From Pseudeuparius sepicola (taxonomy: Eukaryota; Arthropoda; Insecta; Coleoptera; Anthribidae): 64,000 nt of DNA. Shown one piece after another: positions 45,157-56,754 of the stretch (position 1 is the stretch's first letter; each line of letters begins with the position of its first letter). The notes below the pieces were generated by a model. That model made no database searches. It worked only from the letters and a program-made list of their open reading frames with translations, and was not told where the DNA came from. The position numbers were made by a program, and so were the translations under genes. Where the stretch lies: positions 43,589,500 to 43,653,499 of the forward strand of contig OY987302.1 in assembly GCA_963920635.1 (NCBI GenBank). The letters are read 5' to 3'.

Positions 45157-48100
45157 TACCTACAGCTGACAGTATCAACAGTTGCAAACACAGCCTTGCG
45201 TGTAGATAATATTCCGGAACGCGATTTGATAAAAGTGCACAGTAACAAAGACATAGATAAAAATACTGTGAAATAAAATGTAGACAAAATTGTACTTTTA
45301 ATTTTCTACAGCATGGAAAATGAAATTTTTACAAGCTAGAGGACGCACCACATAATGTTATTGCGAGGTTTTCTGTTATTTCCATGATTTGTAATGACTA
45401 GTTGGTTTCAATAAGAAAATTACCAGAAAGAAGAATTTTTAGAAATTAATTAGGAACAGTATTCCATCGTTTTCGCAACCCTCTATACGAGCATAAAACT
45501 GTTATTTCAAAAATAATAAACGGAAATGGAAAAATATAAATCCAAAAAATCACAAAAATGTCTTGATTGGCCCATTTTCATCGCGACTAAGCAATGTTAA
45601 TCTACATAAATACTTCTCTAACAGTGTTTATAAAAAACAGGCATAGGTATTTATGATATTTTGCGAGGAAAATATGGTTTTGACAAAATATTTGAAAAAA
45701 AAAATAATTAGTGTTTACGCGATACGGTAAAGTTCAATATATTCATCGAAATTACAAAAATGTCTAATCATCATAATTACTGGCCTGATAACCCAAGAAC
45801 CAAATTAAAAATTCAAACCATAAAGGAGACGTTCGAGTCGAACTAAAATAGCTTATATTTATAAAAGCTCTTCATTTCGATTAATTGAAGTCAAACCCAA
45901 TTGTCGGCTAAACTTATATTACCCCCACCTTTTTTATCGCAATCGCCCATTACAACGGGGAAATGTAGGTCAAATTTTATCAGCCAGAACCTAATTCTAC
46001 CAGCCGTGCAACTAAAATAGTTAAGTGATAATTGTCTTAATAGTGGCCGCTTGTTGTGTAATTAGATATGTGGGATGGAAGTAAAAGTATAAAGGATCGT
46101 CAAAACATACTAATTGGACTTTTAATAGGTATACCTACTAATTTGCCTTCGCGGCAATTAGATATATCAGCTATATGGTGATAAAAAAAATATTTAGGTA
46201 TGTCTAGCTATGAACTTGTTCACGTAAAGGTTACTTAATTTTGAATTTTTAAAAGTAACTGATGGAATGCGCGATGTCATTTGATTTTTATACTGTTAAC
46301 AATACCATACCTGTAGTTTGTTAAAGATGACAATACACAAGCATCACTAGGAAGGTGCTTGTCGTGATACCGTTTGTTATTTTTATATTTTCTTGACTTT
46401 TCTCATTATCCGGAAAGGAACATAATTATTAATAAAATAAATAAAAGAACATAATTATTACCTAATATCTAATCTATTAAACCTTGTATAACATATATAT
46501 GTACGTATAGAACACAGAGAAAACAAAAGATTTTCTTCCGAGTACAAGTGTGCATATTGCAGAATGATAACCTATTATCGTTGACTGAAATACGTCAGTC
46601 AACGCTATTATCTACCTACTTATTGCACTACTCAACAGATAAACTGTAAACCTAATTAGAGAGTATAACAAACATGAAAATTTTTCATATCACAAAGAAT
46701 ACACGATAATTGAAATAAAACACCTATTTAGCTACCTAACACTAACCTACAATGACAAAGTTTGTTTATTATTATTGTTAAAGCTCCAATATCCAAGGTC
46801 GACGACCAAGTCCAGAAATCGGATTCAATGAAATAGGTATTTATTTCATTTCAAGTGTGGCAGAAAAATATGGTTCTTCTCTAATCTCTATATTAGCTGC
46901 GAATTTTCAGATAATGTTCCATTGCGTATCAAGATAAAAGACTGTCTCCAGTCGGTAATTTGTTCTTGAGACGCCTCTTTCAAACAACATATTATTTATG
47001 TATGTGTGTATGTGTGATATTGAAAACACGTCTTTGGTCGCTCTTAAATTCAGATGATAGATAAATAAATAAAAAGTCGAAACAATAGTTTGCCTGAGAG
47101 CTGGTCTGTTTAGGAGCGTTGCCTGGCAATGACTTTGCAACAACAACCAGACGAGTGGTCTCAGCGATGCATGAGGAGAGCGAGTATTGTTATTATTTAC
47201 TACGTCTTGATGTTCGGTCGCAACCGCAATCTCCATCTTAATTTTGGCCTCGATTTTGGCCGACTCTTCCTATTCTTGATTTATGCATATGTATTTGGAT
47301 ATAGTGCTTATTCATAAAGATTGCACTAAATGGGAACAATTTCGGGCTACGTTGGTGCATGTCTTGGGTACACTACTGCGTTTAAAAAGGGTCGTGACGT
47401 CATAGTCCATGCGTTTCAAATTTGGCATTTAAAATTAAAAATGGGCAAAAATCATATTTGCCTTGGAAATATCGGGAAAAGTTATATTAAAAAAAATTGT
47501 TCGTATTGTATTGCTGTACCAATTTTTAGAAAGATATCAGTATATTCGTTTTTCTTAATTATTTCTCTGCAAATTTGATTTTTTTTCGCAAATAATCTAT
47601 AACACTTATTTTCTACTGATTATTCTCTTACTAAATCATAACAATACAAATAATGCATTTTGTTCCCAGTTGTTAAAAATTTTATGTCTACCACTGTATA
47701 TGTATAACTTCTAACTGAGGTGGCATGTATAAATAAAAATACAGCTTATAAGTACATTACATTCACTCAAACTTGACATACTTATTAGATGACAAAATAC
47801 TGACAGCCTAGATAAGATCAGTTAAGCTAGATCCTTGTGTGTTTATACACCTAGAACCTACTTGATGGCGTTTTTCTGGTGTAATATTTACTTTTAAACA
47901 ATGTAGAAAAAACTTTCAAAGTATTACATTCTCCAAGTTTTACAGGCTATTAAAATATTTAAATGGATTTTAATGAGCATTTTTATTTTCAGTTTTATGA
48001 AGGACGAAAATGAAAATATTCATGCAATCTTAAACAAACTAACGACGCAAAAAGGTTTCGTATATACTCACATAACGATATGGTGTAGTCCCAGCTTTCG

Positions 48101-48700
48101 GAATCATTTTTGTGGACGTTCAATTTCTCAGGCTGAAACGAAAATAAACTATTGTAGAAGTGAATCAAGTGATCAATTATTTGAGAAAATATGTTTTTTG
48201 ACGCCCTGTAGCATTATGAGGTCGTGAATAAGAGATCTAAACACAAAGGATTATAGAAACAGTTGTAAAATACGTGTAGTTGGCACCGCGCCATGCCATG
48301 GCTTTAAACTTATTGTTTTGGTATAAATACAACGTAAAATATATTGTACTAGGCTATTTTCGGCGTAAATAGGAAATACAAATTCCGCTGTCGGTATTAA
48401 CGCAGGCGATATGTATGTTCAAATACTAGATAAAAGAATTTAAACCAATCCTTTCACGCACTGCCTTATTGAGATAATAATTATAAAAATAAAGTTTTTA
48501 GTTAACTATATCAGGTAAAGGTTTTGTTTCTTCATTCAGGCTTTGGATTTCTGTGTAGAGGAGAAAGTGTGCACTAGTATAGGAAGCCATTTATTGCTTC
48601 TTACTCGCGGTGACCATTGAAGTGTAGTGTGGTGTTCATTTCATTCCACCATCGATTTAGAACGAACACTGTTGAGAACTTGGACATGGTGAAGTTGTTT
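45157..48700. other. Unassigned interval
   Basis: No coding region is recognised over 3.5 kb. The 26-bp palindrome at 46579 is listed separately. Short frames of 60-110 codons show no family resemblance. Confidence 0.4.
46579..46604. mobile_element. Probable P-like element excision footprint
   Basis: On the minus strand, 46604-46588 is exactly the first 17 nt of the terminal repeat at 35016 (CGTTGACTGACGTATTT). The other side, CGTTGACTG (46579-46587), is the first 9 nt of the opposite end. Both sides are flanked by CTATTAT (46572-46578 and 46605-46611), a perfect 7-bp direct repeat. P transposase is known to cut 17 nt inside its ends, leaving such remnants after repair. Confidence 0.6.
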
Positions 48701-48832
48701 TGCGGCAATGTTATCGGCATTCCACGATTTTTGGCTTTTAGAGATAAAGGGGGGGGGCAACCCGGGGGACAACCAGAGGCTCGCTAAATATGATATACGC
48801 GAACATACGAACTTATCCTGGGATACAATCTG

Positions 48833-49590
48833 ATGGGCAATATCTTTTGTGGAAATCCGACATATAATAAAGGCGAGAATATTTCAAAAAAGATTAGATT
48901 TATGTCAGTGCATGGTGATCCTAGGGGAGGGGGGGCGAGTGCGTATCCCCTTCAAATCAGGTACAGCGGAAAATGCAATATTTCAACGGTCCATCTACCG
49001 GATTTATCAAGCAGCCGCTCTATACCTTTTGAACCTCAAATTAGGAATAGTCAATATCAAATGGAGAATAAACAATTTCAAATTGGGAATAATGAAAAAC
49101 TGCGTGTTAGAAAAACACTTGTGAACAAGAACAACGCAATTTGTTAAACAAATTTTATAATATTAAGCAAAATTTTAATTACACTTAGGTATATCAAAGT
49201 AAATGCACTATACATAGTATACAAACCTACTTATTGAATTTAAAATACCATACATGCCATATTTAAGGTATCTGGTATACCTCTGTACATTTTGTACAAA
49301 TTTGCTGCAACTCGCGACACTTAATTTATTATTTATGTTATTTATTTGTAGTGTACTCTATACTTTCAATTTTTGTAAGCGAAATTCAGCTTGTGATAAA
49401 TAAATTAGTCTTTGCCTTCCTTCTAAGGTTTCTGGCATTTGATTAACACCAGCTTTTAAACTTGACCAAGCAGTGGAAATACTTGGACCCCGCGATTTTT
49501 CTAATTTGAAGTTGTTTTTCTAATTTGAAGTTGTTTATTCCCAATTTGAAATTTATTATTCTCAATTTGAGGTTGAAAATGTATAGACTA
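48833..49590. repeat. Inverted arrays of a CAAATTGGGAATAA-type short repeat
   Basis: Units such as TTTCAAATTGGGAATAA at about 49073-49092 recur in reverse complement at 49500-49575 (TTATTCCCAATTTGAAA, plus two more diverged units). The two clusters face each other across about 400 bp. The right cluster, read on the minus strand, is continuous with a possible coding end. Confidence 0.55.
49358..49510 (-). pseudogene. Possible C-terminal coding remnant with repeated NFKLE peptide
   Basis: The minus strand is open with plausible composition from the repeat cluster (NFKLEKSRGPSISTAWSSL) through MPETLEGRQRLIYLSQAEF to a TAG at 49358. Upstream, the 18-bp repeats would encode NFKLGI/NFKLE-like units but need one frameshift. 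The amphipathic unit looks like a coiled-coil tail. I do not recognise the protein. It may belong to an unidentified transposon. Confidence 0.35.
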
Positions 49591-51403
49591 GAACGTAATC
49601 ATTTCTATCTTCACTATAAACACCGGCTGGACCTATATCAATTTCTCATCCTCATATTCATAATGAAACCATAGATTCAACCCAGTCTCGGGTATTCAAT
49701 AAGTGCGCCAGTCCCACGCAAGTCGTAACTTTTTGGAAATTTAATACGCTTCAGGCAATATCATGCGGGACCCCAGAGATTAGGGACATGTTTACGCCTT
49801 TATTAAGAATCAGGGACATGCAAATGGGCTTCCGCCCGACCATGCGCACACCAAAATATACGCGACAACGATTCAAATGGAATCCCTTTTTCACCGGCCC
49901 TAGACAACAAAGAGGATTTGAGCTGGCGGGCAATATGTATGGCAGCCCATATCCATAATAATACTACTTTCGCATAGTTGGTCACATTGTAAAACGAGAT
50001 TCGTTATTGGAAACGTGGGGGCCACGGAATGTATACATTGCGAAGGGGGATCCAACATAAATTGAACATTTTAGGGAGACCGGGATGAAAGTTATGGATG
50101 GATTGACCGTAATCTCCCTGAATGGGAGCTACTAAAGTTTTTGGTAAGAAATTGTCTGGTGTAGGGGAAAATTACATTCTGGGATTCTTAAGGTTTTGTT
50201 GTTGAGCATTCACCCAAAACATAATTAATTACCTAGGTCGAATATATCTCCCATGCTTTGATTAAATAGCTAAATAACGGCATAAAGCTCGGCATAAAGT
50301 ATGTCAAACTTCAAAGAAAACTGCACAACAGAGGTTTATGGGTAATAAGGATTCCCTAATTTTTGGGTGCTCTGTCGAAAGTTCCCTATAAATTTTTCTG
50401 AAATATTAAATTAAAACATTAATAAGGAGATTGTCTAAATGTCAGCAAAGTAGGAATTGTGCTGAAAATCTAAGAAAGCCATAAAGCAAATAAGGGAAAA
50501 GTACCATTCGATATACCGAGATTATTTTCTGTCCTGACATGCAATTATGTATTATTGCGGTAGAACATTTGAAAAATTGTTGAAACAAAGAATTTCATAA
50601 TAAGTTTGTTGTAATAAATATTATATGCTGTGGTATTAATTTTTGCTTTTTTTATATAGTTCCAAATTTTAATCAATTTCAATTAACCAAGTTTTTCACA
50701 ATGGTGCACTTTTCAAGACTAAATACCATTTAAGACATTATATCAGAAGATGGCCACGGTTGCCATGTACGGAGCATTGCTAACTAATTAGACTGCATGT
50801 TTTCTGCGCCTTCGATCTACCTTGGTTCGAATCGAGATCGAGGCAGACTATGCATGCACATTGCACATGTCTATAGAAGAACGCCGCTGATGGCCAAGAG
50901 CGCTGGACAAAAATGTGGATTCACGGTATTGCTCCTAATAGCATTATGTGTATGATTTACTAATTATTATTGTGATACACTCACTGGGATTACTAAGGTT
51001 TTCTGGATTACTAAGGTTTTCTAGGGTTTTCCGTAGTACTTGAGCGAATGCTATCCTAGTTCTGTCGGGAAATCGGCCCTAGCCGCAACTGGCAACGAAG
51101 ACAAAATAATAGTAACTGCCCCCTCCCCCACACAAGTATTCAGTTGCTCCTGGGGTACTCCTAGTTGGAGTATTGTGAGCGTGAGAATTATTATTATTAT
51201 ATTGCTCATCTAGCTTTGAATAACCCTACACCCAAGGATTCTTTATTGTTAACGTTCACGTTGCTGCTGCAACCCTACTTTCTACAATGGTCCTTTGAAA
51301 TTTAAAATTTTCGTTGTTAAGTGCAATTTTATCAAACGTAACACAGATTCAGTAACCGTGAATCCAAAGTTTGTATTGTTTAGATACCTAGGTTATTAAA
51401 GTA
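49591..51403. other. Unassigned interval
   Basis: No gene is recognised. A perfect 18-bp tandem duplication GGATTACTAAGGTTTTCT lies at 50987-51022. The GGTTCGAATC word near 50833 resembles a polymerase III B box but no tRNA folds around it. Confidence 0.4.
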
Positions 51404-51479
51404 TATTACCAAAGTCTAGAGAATAGTTCTCTAGACTTTGATATTACCAAAGTCTAGAGAGTATTCTTTAGACTTTGAT
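51404..51479 (+). repeat. Tandem pair of 38-bp palindromes (AAAGTCTAGAGA)
   Basis: Two direct 38-bp units (51404-51441 and 51442-51479) each contain ACCAAAGTCTAGAGA, a few bases, then TCTCTAGACTTTG (TCTTTAGACTTTG in the second). A third dispersed copy is at 44554-44606. Each could fold into a short hairpin. Confidence 0.88.
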
Positions 51480-52232
51480 ATTACTTCCATAGACAAAGCT
51501 ACACAATAGACTGTCAGATATTGTTGAAATTTCCGCATACAATTTTATATAAACACTAATAACTAAATTAAAATACCTATACCTCAACTTTAGTATCGAG
51601 TCCTAAGAATTGTAAGACATTACAATTTGTCTGTTCTAATTTGTTTTCGCTCCAAAATTAATGTTTGAAAGTTCATGTAGCGGGATGTTTTGCGCACGGT
51701 TTTTTCAAGAATGCTTCTGAGTACCTATCTATAGCTCCTTTAATCTACAGGGTGTCTACTTTTAAGTGTATACAAATCGATAAAAATGTATTTTGTGAGA
51801 TATTTTCAAAAACCTTTTTTGTTCGAAAGGTCTTCAAAAAACGCTTCTTTTGGCGTTTTTACTTTTGTCAAAATGCAAATCCAGGGACGGCTATGATTTT
51901 TTTTATACCCCGATTTTCACAAAAACCATTTAGCGATTTTTTTATTTAAAATCTGACACAACAGCTTTAATCAGGACACCCCAAACCCCCATATACTAAA
52001 TCTGAACAAAAAATGTAGAGGGTGTTCGGTTCTACACCGTGTTAAAGTTGAGCAAAATAGAGACTTCAAAGGCACCTGGCGAGTCAAGCGTGCCATGGAA
52101 TTATTTCAAAACAGTGGAAGAATTAACAGGACCACCCAAAGTGTTGATGGAAGAAATTGCAAAAATAAATATACAGGATGTTTTTCTCTACAGCGTCTCA
52201 AATTTGTCAAGTTTGCCTTGGATTATTGAAAC

Positions 52233-52842
52233 CAATGATCTGTTTACCTAGATGACCCATTCAAATGGCATTGTAATCCACGTTGTATATCAATCAATAA
52301 AATATCAAAACAAAGACCCTGTAGTGGTGCATAGATGATCCGTAAATATATCGCCCACCAGTGGAAAGTTCGGTTTGATCCAGTATTTCTAGCACCACAC
52401 ACGACGCATTTTAAGCGCCCCATCACTATTCACTATAATAGGTTGATAGTTAAACAAATGTAAAGAGTTTATTAGCGTTTTTAACCTGTACTCGGCGCGC
52501 ACTACAACAAGAAACAGGCGTTCGGTCCTGCCGCGTCGTTGCCAAATCTATTACGCTTGCCCCAGTTTTCCTTGTATGCAACCAGGCTTAGTACATAATT
52601 TAATATATTTTCAACATGTGTATTTTAATATTACCAATTATAATATGATATATTATATAATGAAGAGATAATATTAACATAATTATATATCTCTGGTGAC
52701 TTTGCTATACTATTTACAATGTAGGAAATAAGTGCTTTCATAAGGGAAGTTGCAACTCTGCAGAAAAATTTTGTAAATAAACACCAAAATGTTGAGGACG
52801 AAGTTGTGTATTGGATTATGGATCTAGGTATATAGATCATTT
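52233..52842. mobile_element. P-like non-autonomous element (610 bp) with THAP start
   Basis: It breaks the left arm of the Tc1/mariner-like element between two copies of ATTGAAAC (52225-52232 and 52843-52850), an 8-bp target duplication. The right arm at 55085-55140 supplies the uninterrupted version. The ends are imperfect inverted repeats (AATGATCTGTTTACCTAGAT and AATGATCTATATACCTAGAT). It carries the first part of a THAP domain on the minus strand. This supports a P-superfamily internal-deletion derivative. Confidence 0.75.
52364..52426 (-). pseudogene. THAP domain N-terminus
   Basis: From ATG at 52426 the minus strand reads MGRLKCVVCGARNTGSNRTF then H. This is a typical THAP start: C-x2-C with a tryptophan-poor linker before the FH motif. 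After FH the family resemblance stops and the frame runs into element-end sequence, as expected for an internal deletion. THAP is a zinc-dependent DNA-binding domain, here presumably from the parent transposase. Confidence 0.65.
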
Positions 52843-53090
52843 ATTGAAACAATGTTACTAAATGTAAAATAAATTAAATTAAAAAAATATTACAGAGTCA
52901 TTCAGTCATTTCCCTTGTGTTATATTCTAGTTTTTGGTAGGAAATAATTTAAAAAAATCTGTCCAGAGAGTTTAAATTCTTAATAAAAATATTCGCAAAT
53001 ATCAGATCTGCCATGGAAATTAAAAAACAAGACAATACAATAAATTTGACAGTTCTGTTAATCTTAACTTTTGGCCAACTTGTATACACA

Positions 53091-55046
53091 ATGGAAGCGT
53101 TAACTTTGAGTGACAAAATTGAGATTATCAGATTAACGGGTAAAAATGTGCCTTACCGTGAAGTTGCCAGGATATTTAATACGCGTCATGAACGGAATAT
53201 CCACTATTCTACCGTAGCAAAAATAAACAGAACATTTGATCTAGCGGGTAAGTGAAGTTGAAGAGCTGGAAAATTAATAAAATGAAATGCAATTGTACGT
53301 ACATGTTTTGTAGGAAATGTGTCTATAAAAAAGATCAGAGGAGGTAATAACAAGAACAGAACGTCTGAACAAATTTTAGAATATTTTCGGAACAATCCTA
53401 ATAATGGGCACATTTCACGTTTTTTTCTGATAAGTTCAGATGATAGCTTTGGCTAAAATATACTTATGGATTTTTTTTTCAATTTTTTTTGAAGGCCCGT
53501 TTGGCCGAAAAAAAATAAAAATGTCCACGGAGTGAGTATAGGTACTTTTTGTAGGTCCGGCAACGCCGCAAAACGGTCAGGTTCAAATTTAAACAGCCCG
53601 CCCACCTTTCTGTCAAATCACAGCTGTGACCTATTTATTGCGTTGGTTTGTTTTTGTTGGTTATTCGTTATTCGTTTGGCTAGCCATCGTTTACGTTTTG
53701 TTGCTTAATATAATAGTGTTCAGCATGGAAGACGGCTTTGTTAAAGCATTGTTTAGTTTTCATAATGAAAAATGAAAAAACTCTCAACACAAAGAACAAA
53801 TCACCAACTATCGATGAGGTTAACTCCGACGACGTAAGACGTAAACAATCGAAATGACAGTGGTGCGATGTTGCCCCCTATTTTGTCGTCTACCTGGGAG
53901 GGTTTATTACTTTAAAATGTCCTATTTAAATTACATCATAAAACTATAATTAAACTACAATCTAGTTATAATGGTGTGCCATATAATTAATACACCCCAG
54001 TTGTATATTAATAATAAGTGTTAAAAAGCAAGTAAATCTATTAAATTTTTTAGCCCGAACTAATGAAACTGATTGGTAAAGGGTCCAGCTGACCCCGATT
54101 TTCAAATTTCAATTTTAATTTTTGGCCTAGTTAAAGATAATAAAAACAAACGGGTGGACTTTTTGGGACTTTGAAGACATAATACATAAAGTAAACGCAA
54201 AGAAAACAAAAAAAATTATGGAATGACCCCATTCCTTAAATGATGCAGTTAGGGATTTGCTGCTGAAAAGATCTACAATTTGGAAATGTTTAAAAATAAA
54301 TTAATTAAAGGCATTTAAAGCAAAATTTCTGCACACGTTAGAAGTAGGAGACATGGAACGAAGACTCGAATATTGTTTGTGGGCGCAAGGGGAATACCTG
54401 CATGATGCTAATTTTCTAAAAAAATATTATTTACCGATGAAGCAACTTTCACAACAAATGGGGTTGTTTCATCCCAGAATACACGTTATTGGTCGGAAGA
54501 AAATCCTCATTTTGTTGTACACACTAAAAGCCAGTTCTCGCAAAAAGTAAATGTCGTTTGTGGGATAAATGGCCACAGGGTGATAGGACCTTTCTTTTTC
54601 CGCCAACCGCTAAATGGTGCGCTCTTTCTGGAATTTTTGAGAGGCGACTTTTAAAACGCCCTCGGCAATTTACCATTGGAACTCGAGCTGTCACTGAGTG
54701 GCTAAATAATAATTTTGACAACAGGTATTGTTATTGTTACACTTAAGTACATGATTTTAAATTAATGTACTAACACATTTTACCACTTGCAGATGGATTG
54801 GAAGAAATAATCCATTAATTAGATGGCCCCCTCGATCGCCAGGTTTGTCCTCGATGGGGTGCGATAAAGGATAGAGTATATAAAAATCGCCCTAGAGACA
54901 TAAACGAGCTACAACAAAAAATAATAGAAGCTTGCCAATCAGTAACAGCAAATGAGTTAAAAAATGTTGTTTGTAACATTAAAAAGCATATCGACAAATG
55001 TATAACCTTAGAAGGCGATTATATTGAGAAAACCTGGATAACTTAA
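53091..55046 (+). pseudogene. Tc1/mariner-like DDE transposase with two introns, disrupted
   Basis: The likely start is ATG 53091, opening MEALTLSDKIEIIRLTGKN, a helix-turn-helix N-terminus. Exon 1 ends at 53247, and a 66-bp GT-AG intron (53248-53313) joins GNVSIKKIRGG in frame. After FRNNPN the frame is lost in about 0.8 kb of unrelated sequence (to 54240). It resumes with STIWKCLK, KFLHTLEVGDMERRLEYCLW, then after a 1-nt insertion ILFTDEATF with the first catalytic Asp and VIGPFFFRQPLNG. The segment with the second Asp is deleted. A second intron (54725-54792, 68 bp) rejoins DN|RWIGRNNPLIRWPPRSPGL, where the third Asp is Gly. The tail, ELQQKIIEACQS to IEKTWIT, ends at 55046. Confidence 0.88.
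53430..54240. other. Unassigned sequence interrupting the transposase
   Basis: The transposase frame is broken here. No clear terminal repeats or duplication were found. It contains a stretch starting ATGGAAGACGGCTTTGTTAA (53724) that resembles 58936 (ATGGAAGACGGATTTGTGAA). It may be another element or a deletion derivative. Confidence 0.45.
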
Positions 55047-55582
55047 GACTTAAGTATTTTATTTGTTGATGTTTTGGTAAAATTTAATTTATTTACATTT
55101 AGTAACATTGTTTCAATAATCCAAGGCAAACTTGACCAGCATAAAATTCGAAAAAAATCGGAAATTTGAGACGCTGTAGAGAAAAACATCCTGTATATTT
55201 CTTGTTGCAATTTCTTCCATAAACACTTTGGGTGGTCCTGTTAATTCTTCCACTGTTTTGACATAATTCCATGGCACGCTTGACTCGCCCGGTGCCTTTG
55301 AAGTCCTTAATTTGCTCAACTTTAACACGGTGTAGAACACCCTCTACATTTTTTGTTCAAATTTAGTATATGGGGGTTTTGGGGTGTCCTGATTAACGCT
55401 GTTGTGTCAGATTTTAAATAAAAAAATCGCTAAATGGTTTTTGTGAAAATCGGGGTATAAAAAAAATCGTAGCCGTCCCTAGATTTGCATTTTGATAAAA
55501 GTGAAAACGTCAAAAGAAGCGTTTTTTTGAAGACCTTTCGAACAAAAAAAGGTTTTTGAAAATATCTCACAAAATACATTTT

Positions 55583-56754
55583 GAAATTGATATTGATCTT
55601 TGCACGGAAAAGTACGAAATTTCTCAATAATCACAAACTCTAAATAGCTTCTAAACTCTTAAACTTCGGATAACCCTATAATATAGGACCTATACGTAGG
55701 CTTCCTACGGACTACTGCGTTTCCGAGATACTCTTATAAGTTATAAAGTATGCAGTACCAAGATAAGCAAATATTTGGTGAGTTTTTCCAGTGATCTCAC
55801 GTAGTATTTAAATCTACGAAACAAATTTTAACGTAAACAAACGGGATTCCGAGAATTCAGAGAAAGTTTTTCAATTAAACTTCTTCTTTCAAGGCCATTT
55901 ATTAAGCAGATAGGAGAAAATGTACTGCTACTGGTCCCAAATAAATATAAACTAAGCTACAAAGCAGTGTTAGTAAGACTTTAAGATAGAGATTACGGCA
56001 ATCCGGCTCCTGTCGGGGTCGGAAATTACAGGCGCAATAATTTTCTTCTAAAATAATCGCGGCAGGTGCTAAATGTGTAACGAAAACAAACAGTGGTGTG
56101 TGCGGAACAAAACGTTAAGAAAACCACAAAAAATAATACGTGCGAAGCACCCGTTCTAGGACCAAAGCATCCGCTCTAGAAGATTTTCTATGAAATTTTG
56201 AAAGCTTCCCAACTATTAACCTTGCCTTATTGTCCTTTTCGGAAATTACCGAACTAATATCTTTAATTTAGAAAGAGAAGTATAAGAAACTAACTCTGGT
56301 AAAGGCTTTTGCTAAACCGATATATTAACATTCCATATCACGGCAAGGAAGGATTTTGTAAATATAACTCATATTGTAGATCAGATTGCCTATTTGCGGC
56401 GAAAATCGAATTTAAATGTAGGGACATAATAATTAATATATCTGTATTTTTCAGCAGCTATAAAACATGTGATGGTCCAGTGACGGTATGCATACACAAG
56501 AACTAATTGGTTTTTTGATGTCCCAAGGAGATGTCCTTCTATTTTTCCGTCCATTAAGATGTTACTCAAAGCGCAACGCTCAAAGTTTATTTCGAAACAT
56601 TTTTCATACTATTTTTAAACTAACACACGTTCAATAATTGATAGCAAAATATATTTTTAACAGTGCTACAATTATTTCTTCACGACACAAAAGCGAAATG
56701 CCTTAATTGAAAACAAATTAATACGGTGATCATTTGAAAACTAGCCATCCCCGA
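55583..56754. other. Unassigned interval
   Basis: No gene is recognised. A 65-codon frame at 56309-56506 has seven cysteines but no start context, signal peptide or family resemblance that would support it. Confidence 0.4.

Larger units (their letters stand above)
51748..55582 (+). mobile_element. Tc1/mariner-like element with long inverted arms and transposase
   Basis: The left end TA-CAGGGTGTCTACTTTTAAG begins an arm of about 480 bp that reappears inverted at 55100-55582. The right arm stops at ACAAAATACATTTT, so the outermost ~45 bp of the right end is lost. A degenerate transposase on the plus strand lies between the arms. The arms match the 29690 palindrome throughout, including ACCATTTAGCGAT and ACAGGACCACCCAAAG. 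A THAP-bearing element interrupts the left arm at 52233, and unassigned sequence interrupts the transposase. Confidence 0.88.

Noticed and set aside
50770..50870. tRNA- or SINE-like segment with GGTTCGAATC
   Set aside because: A B-box-like word is present but no cloverleaf, A box at correct spacing, or repeated partner is convincing.
56309..56506. 65-codon frame with several cysteines
   Set aside because: No signal peptide, no recognisable cysteine framework and no neighbouring exon.
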